From Tetramitus jugosus (Eukaryota > Heterolobosea > Eutetramitea > Acrasida > Vahlkampfiidae): a stretch of 64,000 bases of DNA. The notes under the pieces are model-generated. The model did not search any database and was not told the origin of the DNA. It saw only the letters and a list, made by a program, of their open reading frames with translations. Every line of letters begins with the position of its first letter. Position 1 is the stretch's first letter. Shown here in pieces: positions 10,016 to 21,884 of the stretch. The position numbers and the translations under genes are program-made. The DNA is taken from NCBI GenBank assembly GCA_937625935.1, contig OW569372.1:62001-126000 (forward strand), written 5' to 3'.

Positions 10016-12052
10016 ATGGTATTCGAAGCAGTCAACACAGAAGTGTGTCCTTACTTGTGGAAACAAACATTGGACACGATCAAAATCTATGTTCCCATTT
10101 CATCATCATCATCCACAACAACAACAACAGCAACAGCTGTAGCAACAATCTCAACAACAGAGACTCAAATTACTTCCAATCACTTGTATGCCAAACTATT
10201 GACTGACGATGATGAACAGCAACAACCATTGATTGACGTATGTTACGATTCTTATTTCTCCTACTTTAATACAAAAAAACAAACAAAACAACACAAACAT
10301 GCATAAATGCACTAGTGAACAAACGAACAACTAACAACAACAACAACATGTATCGTATAGATGGACTTGATCACAGAAATTCTTCCTGATGAGAGTACTT
10401 GGACCATCAAATCCAATCACATTGTCTTTACATTGAAAAAGAGAAAATCAAACGAATTTTTACCCTTTATTTTCAATGAACCCATCTCTATTGAGAATAG
10501 CACTACTACTACTACTACTACTACTACTAGCATTGAAAATGCTGAAAATATTGAACATGAAAATTTGTTCGTGTTGAGTGAGATGCGTGCTCCATTGACT
10601 CGCGAACACGAGTTGATATCAAGTACTATATGGAGTGATATCTTGGAAGCAAAAATTCGTTTTCAAACATTGAAATCCAATTATGTTGCAACATCAACTA
10701 TCATGGATGAAGGTGAACCATCACACTCAATCATGCAACAATTCAATGTCGAATACATGTCATCATCTTCTTCTTCTTCATTTTCGACTACTAGTGATGA
10801 TGATGATGATGAAAATGATGATCATATGGATACAAATAATGATGATGATGATGAGAGTAATAGTGAGGTGAAGAGTGATGAAGAATTGGCACAAAATCTG
10901 TACACGTTTGCAACCATGAAGGTGACTGATTTGAGCGAGAGATTAAAATTGTATTCAAAAGCAGCCAAATTGGGTCATGTCAAAGCAAAGCTCCAATGCA
11001 TTCGAATTTATGAAGAATTGATACGATTGGAAAAATTGAGACAAGCGCAAGAACAGCAACGACAACAGCAATTGTCTCCTACGAGCGGTAATGATGATGA
11101 TGATGATGATGAACAAGAACAATTAGGTGAAAATGATGAAGGTGATCAGAGCGATCGTGAAAATGATGATAATGATGCCGCAAGTCGAGTGATTCAAGAG
11201 TTGGAAGACAAATGTTTCGACTATGTGCGATCTGTTGTGTTTCTCACTGAAAAGACATCATTGGCCACATCTGCCTTCATCAAATTGGCAACATATCATC
11301 AAATGAGAATGCAGTATCAGGAGGCGTTTGACCTCTATGTGATTGCTGCATTGAATGGTAGTGCCATTTTGATGGAAATTGTAGGAAGCTTGTACGTGGA
11401 TGATATTTTGGGTGCTGATCGAACAAAGAGACAAGCATGGTATCAGTTGGGTCTCGACAGAGGTAGTGCCAACTGTGCTCAGTTGATTGCGTTTGAACAC
11501 TTGATGACAGAGAATTATCAAATGTCGTACAATTATTTCAAGGTTGCCAATTTCATTGATCCGAGTAAGACTATTGTTCCAGATGTGCTTCTCGGTTTGC
11601 AAAAGATGAGAGACAGTAGAGCTGCTGAAGAAGAGTCTTCTGCAGAGGAGGAAACTCCGTTAGACGAAACGATGGATATGGGCGAAGGATTGGGAGCGTA
11701 CAATGGCAGCGAGGATGATGACGAACTGTTTGAGAAGGCACTCAACATGGTTGACAGAGAGCAACATCAAGATGAAGCAGCAACCACAGCAGCCAACCAA
11801 TCACCAGGGGAGGAAGAACAGATTGCACATGTAGACAAGGTGGAGGAAGAGTTGGTCGAATCGCAATTACATGAGCAAAAGTCTGCCAAGAATCCGTTCA
11901 TATTCGAGGATGAAGAGGAGGAAGAAGAAGAGGAAGAAGTTGTTCCAGTGCATGATGATAAGCCTGGAATAGGATGGAAGATATCAGAGTATGCCCTCAC
12001 TGCTGCGTCTGTCCTCGGAATAGGCTTCTTTATTTACAAAAGTCAAAACTAA
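10016..12052 (+). CDS. CS-domain, Sel1-repeat, tail-anchored protein
   Basis: Exon 1 is 10016..10237 and exon 2 is 10361..12052 (intron of 123 bp, donor GTATGT); 637 aa in total. The splice joins PLID to MDLITEILPDESTWTIKSNH and completes a CS (p23/NudC-like) domain: YLWKQTLDTIKIYVPI near the start, the ESTWTI core, then IVFTLKK. CS domains bind HSP90 or other chaperone clients. Acidic Asp/Glu/Ser tracts follow, then helical repeats resembling Sel1/TPR (about residues 260-460; YSKAAKLGHVKAKLQ, FKVANF). Another acidic stretch and a C-terminal hydrophobic span (YALTAASVLGIGFFIY) with only five residues after it complete the protein. That end is a typical tail anchor for ER or mitochondrial outer membrane. 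The whole architecture matches no named protein I know. Confidence 0.8.
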
Positions 12053-12206
12053 ATTATGAGGGAGGGATGCGTACGAGTTCTCATTGGGCGAGTGCGCAAC
12101 GGGATTGAGGGTGAATTTTCACATACTTGCTGGTTTTTTTAGAAAGAGAAGCGATTGAGGCATATGATAACGAATAGACTACATTTCATTTAGTTTTTGA
12201 CAGGAC

Positions 12207-14591
12207 CTAGAGAGGAAGTGATTCTTCAAAGCTAGGGTATTCGGATAAGTTCCTCTGATTTACGTAGTGCTCTATCAGTCTCTTTACTAAGTTACCATTC
12301 GAACTAGCAGCGATAAAATCATCAGATGTAAGATTTGATATTACTTCTTTGACATCCTCGTGGATGAGTGACTTCTTTTTTGGCATCACTAGTGGGTTAT
12401 TCTCATTTCGGTGAGCCCACTTTGGGTTCGCACCCTTTCTCTTCTGTTTCTCATTCATTTCACTCTTGACTAGGTTCGCAAGCACCATCTCGCTCAAGAT
12501 ATCAATCACTATTCCTCTGGCAGTTTCATCCATCATTAAAAAGTTTAGAACTGAAGAATTTCCCTCTATGACAAGATCAGTGACATACTCGCTCATATTT
12601 TCATTGGACAGCAACCGTTTCTTTACAACCTCGATAATTCCTTGAGTTGTTTCAAGATAGGGTCGAGTAGCTTTTCGAGGAGTTGTATTCATTTCTTCTG
12701 ATGGTATGGAAGGTGGTACTTCCTCACTATAGAATTTAGATTGCTTCTTCCTTTTCGATAGACGATAGAGCGCAAGCTTTCTTATTTCTTCTATACGAGA
12801 GGAAATATCCACACTTGATGGGATGTCATCGACCGAACCAGTACTCTGGTTGTGATTTTGATCCTTCAGATGCGTTTCTTCTGGTATTGGCAAGTTCTTG
12901 CCAGTTACCTTCTTCCTCGCTCTATCTTTAAATTCCTGCATTCTTTGTTGCATGGAGCTAGAGGTAAAAGATAAGGAGTAATTGGGTAAAGGGTCGTCAT
13001 TGTTTGACGTTGATTGGGAGTTTGGAGTTTGAGTTGCAGGCATGTAATTGATTTCTATTCGAGGAACAGACTTACCCCTGACTCGGTCCTCTAAGTTCTG
13101 CAACAGAGAGTGACGAGCATCCTTTTCTTCTCTAGTGAGGGTCAGTTTCTTCCTCTTGAGACGGGTTAGTGACTCATCGATCGCAAAGGAAGCCAATCTG
13201 AGTTCCTCGTTGGTCGACAGCTTTTTAGAAAAGTAGTCTTCCTCACTTGGAGGTTGAAGAGTAGGTTGGTCGGTTCTTTCTCTGGGAGCACTCTTGTGTC
13301 TCCTTGAACTATTAACAAATATTTTCTTTCGACGGATACAATCCTGGTCATCGGGATATCTCTCTAGATGTCTCTTCACGCTGTATCTTTGAGCATAGGA
13401 AGACAAAGACAAGTTCTGCTTTGAGGGCGTCCTATCGAAGAAGGAATTATCTCTATCTGGCACCATCCAACGTTCAGGTTCATCGAGGTTTTCGGATTGA
13501 TCTTCATCAGATAATGCACTATTGTTCGGATCAAACAGTCCTCGGCGACTTTTATACTTCTGTCTGGATTCTCGAATGATGTTAAGTTTATCGACAGGAG
13601 ATTTCAAATCTTCTAACAGAAAACTAGGAACACTTTCGGTATGACCTTTCTTTAAACCTTCATCCGCTAGCTGAATCAACTGTTGCCATTCTTTCTGGAG
13701 GTTCTCGATTTCAGGATTTGTCTTAACGTTATGAGAGGGTGAGAATACCTCAGTATGTGGACTAGGGCGATACGTTGATCTGGAATGAATATTCTCTTTT
13801 CTATTCATATTAATCGGGCTCACTGAAGCTCTAACTTCTGATGGTGACATACTTTCAGATTGAGATGTAATTGACCTATTCTTCAGAATATCAGCCAGAG
13901 ACACACAAACAGCTTCTGTTTCTGGTTTTACTTTCGATACAGTTGAACTTTGTTCGTATGATGCAGGTGGTAGCGGGATCATCTTTCGTCTCAGGTACAG
14001 AGAGGACGGAATGTCTTTCATTTTGATCCTTCTTCTTTCAGAATAAGTCAAGCTCAATACTTCGGAAGCTAAATCCTTCTTTACCGTTCTATTCTCACTT
14101 CGATGAAGATAGTTTTTCTCATAGTTTTCATCCGATATGACATCAAGATTCCGAGCTATACTTTCATCCTTGTATCCAGTAACAGACTTGCTCAGGTCTT
14201 TGATGTTTGCATCTTCTTTCAACTTCTCCATCCATTCTTCTAGTTTGCTCTTTGAATTTAATAGCGTCAAAGTACTTTCATTTAGTTTCGATAGACCTCT
14301 ATGACCTTCTCTTCTAGCAATAGATTTCTTTTTGGATGACACTGGGCTTCGACTTGATTGATGAGCTGCAGGAGAAGGAATCATAGAGTAATACATGGGC
14401 TTCTTAGGCGAAGAATCAATGTTTGCAGAACCATTTGCCCTATGATTTCTGCTTTTTACCTCTTCATCGATGGTGTTTGTCACGAGCTTGAGGTTGAGTT
14501 TGGGAACTAGAATTTGAGGGACAGTGCCATTGGGCGATGAGATGGATTTTCTTGGTGTTTTAGGTTGTTTTGTGATTTGATCTTGAATCAT
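12207..14591 (-). CDS. Large Ser/Lys-rich hypothetical protein, 794 aa
   Basis: A single long exon with ATG at 14591. The protein is basic, rich in Ser, Lys and Arg, with many SPxK/R and RxxS sites and few hydrophobic stretches until the C-terminal 170 residues, which look helical (IIEVVKKRLLSNENMSEYV and following). The pattern suggests a largely disordered, phosphorylated scaffold, for example cytoskeletal or basal-body, but that is only an impression. I recognise no domain. Its stop is 155 bp from the convergent CS/Sel1 gene. Confidence 0.75.
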   Translation of the reverse strand: MIQDQITKQPKTPRKSISSPNGTVPQILVPKLNLKLVTNTIDEEVKSRNHRANGSANIDSSPKKPMYYSMIPSPAAHQSSRSPVSSKKKSIARREGHRGLSKLNESTLTLLNSKSKLEEWMEKLKEDANIKDLSKSVTGYKDESIARNLDVISDENYEKNYLHRSENRTVKKDLASEVLSLTYSERRRIKMKDIPSSLYLRRKMIPLPPASYEQSSTVSKVKPETEAVCVSLADILKNRSITSQSESMSPSEVRASVSPINMNRKENIHSRSTYRPSPHTEVFSPSHNVKTNPEIENLQKEWQQLIQLADEGLKKGHTESVPSFLLEDLKSPVDKLNIIRESRQKYKSRRGLFDPNNSALSDEDQSENLDEPERWMVPDRDNSFFDRTPSKQNLSLSSYAQRYSVKRHLERYPDDQDCIRRKKIFVNSSRRHKSAPRERTDQPTLQPPSEEDYFSKKLSTNEELRLASFAIDESLTRLKRKKLTLTREEKDARHSLLQNLEDRVRGKSVPRIEINYMPATQTPNSQSTSNNDDPLPNYSLSFTSSSMQQRMQEFKDRARKKVTGKNLPIPEETHLKDQNHNQSTGSVDDIPSSVDISSRIEEIRKLALYRLSKRKKQSKFYSEEVPPSIPSEEMNTTPRKATRPYLETTQGIIEVVKKRLLSNENMSEYVTDLVIEGNSSVLNFLMMDETARGIVIDILSEMVLANLVKSEMNEKQKRKGANPKWAHRNENNPLVMPKKKSLIHEDVKEVISNLTSDDFIAASSNGNLVKRLIEHYVNQRNLSEYPSFEESLPL

Positions 14592-15051
14592 CTTGTTTCA
14601 TTCACTCAATAGCTCTCCTCGATAGAGATGATCAAAAATCTTTTCTCCACAGCAGATATCTTTACACACATGAATTCGTAGAAGAAAATTTCTGTAACGA
14701 CTCCGCAGCTCATTGTACGATTGGATCACACACGAAAACAAACCACATAACTTGGTGCTGTTATCAGATTTCACCTCTGAAATGATGATCTGGAATTGGT
14801 CCAGAACATCTCCTCTTAATTACAGTCAAGACCAAGATAGAGAGAGTCAAAGTTCTCCCTCCATTCAAGGTTGAGTCCGCTATTTCTCCGGGCAATACAA
14901 TCATATTTCCCGCCGAAAATCCGTTTTGATTCTTCCACCAAAAAATTCAAACACCGCCAAAGTGCACAAGCATCATCTTACAAGTTCAAAAGCTTTCACA
15001 TGATAATCACATATTGAACAAGTAGCTCTCTCATCAATACAAATCAATTAC
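14592..15051. other. Divergent intergenic region upstream of CHD1
   Basis: This 460-bp gap lies between the divergent unknown gene and CHD1. Nothing recognisable is seen beyond A-rich leader sequence before the CHD1 ATG. Confidence 0.35.
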
Positions 15052-18000
15052 ATGTCAAGCACAAATACAAACAACAACAATTGTCTTTTGGACATGACAA
15101 ATAACAATAACAACAACAACAATGAAAATAGCAACAACATCAATAATAGTCAAGTTCTTACGAATAAGGAAGTCGATGGCATAGTAGTAAATCACACGAA
15201 TAATGTCGAATTGAATAAAGATGATCATTTAATGAGTAGTGATGATCATACAAGCAGCAATGAGAATGAGAATAATGATGATGGTACAGGACAATATGAG
15301 AATGGTGATCATGGTGTAGTCGAGGAAGGGAATGCAGAAAATGATATGGACGACGATAATGATGATGACGACGAAGATGTAGATAATGATGTAGTAGTAG
15401 ATGATGATGAAGATGACGAAGAGTACAAGGAAGATGCAGCAGAGTCATCCTCATCTGATGTTGATTTTTCACCCAATACAAGAAAAAGTGTGGTCACAAG
15501 ACGCAAAACAACAAGATCAACAAAAAAGAGAACGAGATTGAATGATTCTCATTCACAACACAATAGCAATTCTCCTAATCTGAGACGTAGTAAGAGACAA
15601 CAAGTGAAAAAGACGTATGTCAATGATGACGAAGAGGACGAAGATGAAGAAGAGGATTTTCAATTTGAAGATGATGTCGAAGATGATGATGATGAAGAAG
15701 AAGAAGAATCAGCAGATGGTAAGGATGAAAAAGAAGAAGTAAAGAACAAAAAACGGCGCACAACCACCAGGCAGAGCAAACCTCCAAAGAATAATGAACA
15801 AATTGAACTAAGTCCTGAAGACTCAAAATTGAGAGATAAGATTGCAGAGTCGAAGATTTTGGCATACAAGGAATTTATGAATTCGAATGAACAGAGTGGA
15901 GCAGTATCAACGAGCGAGAGCGCAGACGATAACCAAAAACAAATCAAGTACCTGATGAAACCAAAGGTATGAACGAATTGAATAGTGTGAAGAAGCATGT
16001 GTTGACTCTATGATTGAGATTTGTGCTTACTCGTTTTTTGTTGTTTTATATAGAATCAATCATATATTCATACGTTTTGGGTGACAAAAGACCAATTGTT
16101 TCAAGTTCCTCGGATGAAATCATTGTTCAATTCGTTCATCAAGAGAAATCCTGTTCCGTGGGTCGATGATGACTTGTGCTTTGATGAAGACTATATTCAA
16201 ATGGAGAGAATTATTGCACAAAAGAAAGAAGGAGATCATAACATGTACCTTGTAAAGTGGAAATCTCTCGGATATGATGAGGCTACATGGGAGCGTGATT
16301 CAGATATTGAAAGGTTGGATGGCTGTAAGCAATTGGTAGAACAATTTGAAGTTCGACAACAGATTAATTTAACAAAGCAGAGTACGAGTGCAAAGAAGCG
16401 AGCGATTTCATCCTACAAACCGATTGAGGTTTCTCCAGTTTTTAAGGATGGTAGAACCTTGCGCAAGTATCAGTTGGAGGGATTGAATTGGTTGGTATTT
16501 TGTTACTATTCTCAAAGGAATTGTATCTTGGGAGATGAAATGGGTTTAGGTAAGACGATTCAATCGTTAGGAACGCTTGAATATTTAAGAACTACTGCCA
16601 ATATTAGTGGCCCATTTTTGGTGATTTCTCCATTGTCTACTCTGCGCAATTGGCAACGAGAGGCAGAGTCATGGACAGATATGAATGCAATCATTTATGC
16701 AGGCAATTCAGAGGCGAGGGAAACGATTAGAAAGCATGAGTTTTATCACAAGAATACGAAGAATTTCAAATTTAATATTCTCATTACAAATTATGAAACG
16801 GTGATATCTGATAATACGCTGCATAAAATTAAATGGGAGTTTACGGTAATTGATGAGGCGCATCGATTGAAGAATAGAGCTTCCAAGGCGCACACTCACA
16901 TTAAGCAAATTAAGACCAAGCATGTTCTTTTGCTCACTGGTACTCCCCTTCAAAATGATCTAGAGGAACTATGGAGTTTGTTGACGTTTATCGATCCGGG
17001 TAAATTTGCGAACTTGGACCAGTTTCTGAAAGAATATGGTGAACTGACAGATAAGACCCAAGTAGATACGCTGCAAGGTATACTTCAGCCTTATTTATTG
17101 AGAAGAAAGAAGGAGGACGTTGAGAAAGATTTACCATCAAAGGAGGAGACAATTATTGAGGTAGAGCTGACTTCTGCTCAAAAACAATACTATCGGGCGA
17201 TTATTGAAAAGAATCGAGATTTTCTCCAGAGAGGAAGAAAATCTGGAGGTCTCAACTTAATTAATGTGTTTATGGAGATTAGAAAGTTGTGCAATCATCC
17301 GTTCCTCATCACTGGAGCAGAAGATTCATTAATTCGAGAATCTAATATTGATACCAACAATGAGAAGGATATGAATGAGTTCATGATCAAAAGTTCCTCT
17401 AAGTTAGTGCTAGCTGACAAATTACTCACCAAACTGCGCCAAGAACCAAAGAATAAGGTTTTGATATTTAGTCAAATGCTTGGTGTTCTAGACATTTTGG
17501 AAGATTTCCTATCGTTTAGGGGATGGGATTATGAGAGATTAGATGGTTCTGACTCTGGTGATCAGAAGCAGAAGGCCATTGATAGATTTACTGAAACAGA
17601 GGATTGTTTTGTGTTTTTGTTATCCACAAAGGCAGGAGGTGTTGGTATTAATCTTACTTCAGCAAACACTGTCATCATATTTGACAGCGACTTCAATCCG
17701 CAGAATGATTTGCAAGCTCAGTCTCGCTGTCACAGAATTGGTCAGACTCAAGATGTGAAGGTGTTTCGGTTAATTACCCGGAACACTTATGAAAAGTACA
17801 TGATGGAGATTGCAAGTAAGAAGCTGGGATTAGAGCAAGTTGTTCTTCGAAACATGCATGATGCATCAACTGATAGTAAATCTGAAACAAAGAAGGGCAA
17901 AAAGAAGGGTACATCTCTTGGTTTAGATGATAGTGAAATTGAATCGTTATTGAAGTATGGAGCTTATCATTTATTCATGGGAAACAACAATACGCCAAAC

Positions 18001-19482
18001 AGTGACGGCACATCTGATGACAAAACCAAGAAGGAATCTGATGAGGACAAACAACTTCTTGAATTGGATATTGATCAGATTCTGGAAAAGAATGCACGAG
18101 TGGTCAAGTACGAATCAGAAAAGGACAATGGTCTATTAAATAACTTCTCGAAGGCCACATTCTATATTGAAGAGAATGACACCAAGATAGATATTTACGA
18201 CAAAGATTTCTGGGAGAAAATTTTGCCAGAATATGTGAATGTTGAGACGTTGTTGTCAAAAATTCATGAGGGAGATGTGTGTAAGACTCCAGAGGATCAG
18301 ACTCGATTCATGAATGTTGTCAAAAAGCTGGTAGAAACGGCTGATACAACAAGTAGTGACCTTTGGTTACTGCTTCACAACATTCATAAGAATGAGAATT
18401 TCTTACAAGAACATCGAGAGTGGGCTCAACATCACTTAATTATTTTGGATCAACCTCGACTTCGAAAGCGACGTCGAACATATAATGAAGGCTACAGCAG
18501 CTGGCTCGAGGACGAGTCAGGCAGTAAGAAGGCAAAACAGAAGAGCAAATCGAAGAAAGGGGAAGGTAAAAAGCATGAAGATGCAACTTATGAAGTCTCA
18601 GAGTCGTCGGACTCCGAGGAAGATGATACTGAAACTGTAGCCGAAGAAGAATTAAAGCGTACGACCAAAACTTCCTCTCTGAGTAATATGGACAAGGCAA
18701 GGAAGAAGGCGTCATCTGTTCCTGCGAAAAAGAATCAAAAGAACAAGAGTCCAGACGATGCAACTCCATCAATGACGGCTGTGGGTGATAGAGTTACAGT
18801 GCCTCCTGTGCAAATATCGCCCGAGGAAAGACGGCAATTAGGTTTCGGGGGATATTTGCTAGAAACAAAACCAGAAACGCATAGACCAGTTGCTCCTCAA
18901 GTCCATCCATCTCATGTCGAACAGATCGAGTTGGAGTGTGACGAGTATGTCGATACTGATAATGTTCAATATTATTACACTTATGAACAACCACAATATC
19001 ATCCTCATCCACATCACCCCACTGCGGCAATCCCTCGATCAGCTGCCAGTCATCAACCAGATGTACCTTCTCGGTTAACAACTGTACATAACTATATGCA
19101 GAGAGAGTACCGTACCGATGTTCGTCCAGATCAGAGATATGTAACTCACCCGAATCAGGGAGGATACTACGAGGAGGAGTTTGTAGAGCCTCATCAGCAA
19201 GCCAACTACTACTATGCACACGGACAGGAGCCATACTATGATCAACAACAGTATCATTATCCCGTCATGGAACATCACGATAGAGAACGCGAATATTACT
19301 ATCATCCAGTCCAACACGCAACGCACAATCCTCCCTATGTATCTGAATACGCAACGACTCCACCAACAGACAGAAGTTATCACCAAGATCATGCAGACGC
19401 AGCAGTATCGCCACAATCACACAATACTACCGTGCTGCATCCTCCAACAAGCAACGACACTACCAACACTCGCTCACAATAA
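15052..19482 (+). CDS. CHD1: CHD1-type chromodomain helicase (chromatin remodeller)
   Basis: Exon 1 is 15052..15966 and exon 2 is 16054..19482 (87-bp intron, donor GTATGA); 1447 aa. Exon 1 is mostly Asn tracts and Asp/Glu-rich acidic sequence. The splice joins IKYLMKPK to NQSYIHTFWVTKDQL, giving a first chromodomain like CHD1's IQYLIKWKGWSHIHNTWET. The second chromodomain (YLVKWKSLGYDEATWE) is at about 348-415. The SNF2 ATPase has motif I GDEMGLGKT (about 464), motif II DEAH (about 572), motif III LLLTGTPLQNDLEELWSLL and motif VI QSRCHRIGQTQDVKVFRL. A C-terminal DNA-binding/CHCT-like region follows, then a His/Tyr/Pro-rich tail. CHD1 spaces nucleosomes during transcription elongation. The N-terminal half of the first chromodomain is not evident, so it is divergent. 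Confidence 0.93.
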
Positions 19483-19544
19483 ATTTGCGCAGAGAAAATT
19501 TTTCGGCAACTGACAACTACGAACAAACCCCACAAAACAACACG

Positions 19545-20522
19545 ATGACTGATCGTACCATTGAATCAACTTGCAAAACGGGAGACGAGTTGTTTCTGAA
19601 AGGAAAGAAAACTTTGCATAAGAAGGCGTTCTTTGGTAGCAAAAAGGGAAACTACCAGAAGGCAGCGGATCTATTTGATGAAGCAGCTATGTTGTACAAG
19701 AATGTTCATCTCTATGAGGAGAGTGGTCACGCATTCCTTGCCAAGGCAGAAGCTCTAATGAAGGTAGAGAATCAAAAGGACGCAGCAGAGGCCTATTCTG
19801 ATGCTGCTGATGCATATGAGAGTATGATGGGCTTTGAGGGAGTTAATTCTGTTAAAATGGCCGAGTGTCTGACTGCTGCAAGCAGAATATCGTTTGAGAC
19901 GGGAGCTATCCAGAGAGCAGCAAGAATTCTCAAAGATTTAGGAGAGAGATTAACAATGGACCAAGGTAATCCTGAGTCGTTGAAGCTTGCAGCAGAAGCA
20001 TTGTACAAGGCAGCAGACTACTACGCCATGGAAAAGGCATATCCACATGTGAATGATTGTTTTGAGAAGGCTGCTATCGCTCTCGGTTACAAGAGAGATT
20101 GGAGACAAGCATCAAGAGGATGGCAAAAAATTTTGTTTGCAGAACATAATAAGCAGAAGGGAAGTAGCGGCACAAAGTCTATCATTCAATTCAAGACGAA
20201 CAAGTACATTTTTAGATCTGTCCTGTGCCAATTAGCAGGGCTGAGCACTAGTTTTATGGATGATGATCTCGAATTGATTGACGATGAACTTGATATGCTG
20301 ACGGATGCTTACGGGTACAACTTTGAGAAGAATAGGGAGTACGATCTCTTGCGCTTGTTCTTGGTGTTGTTCAAGGAGAAGGACTTGAAGAAGTTAAAAG
20401 CAGCGATCCAGAAATCACCTGAAGTTGTCACTGAGGACGATCACTGTAAGTACCTATTGGACGCTATCACAGACAAATTAGAGAAGGCTTCAAAGTTTGT
20501 CGGAGATGTGGATTTGACATAA
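19545..20522 (+). CDS. NAPA: Alpha-SNAP-like NSF attachment protein
   Basis: A single exon of 325 aa. I start it at ATG 19545 (MTDRTIEST); the frame extends further upstream only through a TTG. The body is a TPR-like all-helical array: KKAFFGSKKGNYQKAADLFD resembles the N-terminal FFSGLFGGSSK membrane loop and first repeat of alpha-SNAP, followed by repeated AA-x-Y and A-x-A-F helices and a C-terminal LLDAITDKLEKA segment like the NSF-stimulating end. SNAPs recruit NSF to SNARE complexes to disassemble them after membrane fusion. The start is only 62 bp after the CHD1 stop. Gamma-SNAP is the main alternative. Confidence 0.85.
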   Translation: MTDRTIESTCKTGDELFLKGKKTLHKKAFFGSKKGNYQKAADLFDEAAMLYKNVHLYEESGHAFLAKAEALMKVENQKDAAEAYSDAADAYESMMGFEGVNSVKMAECLTAASRISFETGAIQRAARILKDLGERLTMDQGNPESLKLAAEALYKAADYYAMEKAYPHVNDCFEKAAIALGYKRDWRQASRGWQKILFAEHNKQKGSSGTKSIIQFKTNKYIFRSVLCQLAGLSTSFMDDDLELIDDELDMLTDAYGYNFEKNREYDLLRLFLVLFKEKDLKKLKAAIQKSPEVVTEDDHCKYLLDAITDKLEKASKFVGDVDLT

Positions 20523-20559
20523 AAATTGTATTGTTATTATTGTTGTTTATCTGACTATA

Positions 20560-21675
20560 CTATACACCAGTACCAAACACAAAAGAAGGACCGTCTGTGC
20601 CAATACTTGCTCGTACGTCGTATGCTCCGGGCCCAGGGTTCTTGTTCGGTGATGTTTTGGAATCTCTACTCTTCAAGCTAAACTTCAATCCTTCACCGAT
20701 GCTCGATCTCAGATCATATTGACCTGGTCCAGGGCCTTCGATCTTTGTTGAGTGGCCTGTTCTACTTCCCAAACTGAATTTTGGAGTTTCGGAACCGATG
20801 GATGATCTTAAATCATATTGACCAGGTCCCACACTCGACACTGTCTTGGGTGTCCCAGTTCTACCACTGAGAGAAAATTTTTGAGCCGAACCAATTGTAC
20901 TCTTCAATTCGTAGGTACCAGGACCAGGAACCTCATTCTTTATCAATGTTTCAGTTCTTCCCTTCAGAGATGGAGATCTTGTGTCTCTTAAGAAACTATT
21001 CGAAACTTCATACGCGCCCGGACCAGGAGAAGATGGTACTGCTTTTTGGGTAGTTCTTGAGTACAATGAGAACTTTGAACCCTCTCCGATCGTTGATTTC
21101 ACATTGTAAGCACCAGGACCTGGAACTAAGACTAACGGTCATAATTAATAAAATGTTAGCTCATGAAGGGTACTCAGTAGTGAGTCAACAAGATCATGCC
21201 GATCACATCCAAGTTCATTTTCACTTACCCTTTGAACTAGGAGCTTCGATTCTACTTGCCAGTGAGAATTTCTTGTCTTCTCCAATGAAACTCTTCTGAT
21301 TGTAGGCACCTGGTCCAGGAGAACCTTGAGAACCGTAGGTAATACTACCATGGGTTGTTCTTCCCTTTAGTGATGGTCCCTTGGATGAGAAGGTTGTGCC
21401 TAACTCGTAAGTTCCAGGACCTGGGTTGTTTTCGGCCATTTTCTGACTCAATCGGCTCTTGAGAGTGGGTCCATTCTTGCTCAGTGTACTACCAAGATCG
21501 TAGGTTCCTGGCCCAGGAGAGTTGACAACTAATGATCAGAATTTGGTGTTAAAATAGAAACATTAAACTATGATCAACTTAGAAAGTGCCTAGTGGGAAA
21601 TCTATCGTACATACCAGCCGACGCTGGAAGAGGTCTTCCACTCTTTGGCCTCACTGGTTTCAATGGCGTACTCAT
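20560..21675 (-). CDS. STPGR (SHIPPO/ODF3-like) axonemal repeat protein
   Basis: Exons are 21675..21615, 21528..21229 and 21125..20560, with introns of 86 and 103 bp (donors GTATGT and GTAAGT); 308 aa. Both joins are in frame and preserve the repeat. I count nine sperm-tail PG-rich repeats of the form PGPGxYxxxS (SPGPGTYDLGS, NPGPGTYELGT, SPGPGAYNQKS, VPGPGAYNVKS, SPGPGAYEVSN, VPGPGTYELKS, SVGPGQYDLRS, GPGPGQYDLRS, NPGPGAYDVRA), each followed by a PxFS/LxxR segment. These proteins associate with axonemal or cortical microtubules; a role in the transient flagellate form is an inference. Its stop is 37 bp from the convergent alpha-SNAP stop, and its start is 209 bp from that of COMMD7. Confidence 0.9.
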
Positions 21676-21884
21676 GATTCAGTTTGGGTGAAAATTCTAA
21701 AGTATAAGAGTTGGGAAAGAAAGATTTGTCTTGACGGAATGGATTGATAACTACCTTTCTTGCTTGCCTTTGTGTCGGTTCACAGTAAAAAACCGTTTCG
21801 GGCAATCAATCCCCGACAGCGGCAAAAAACAAAAACTCTTCCAATCAAACATTCTCATTGGACCAACAACAACAACAAAAAAAA

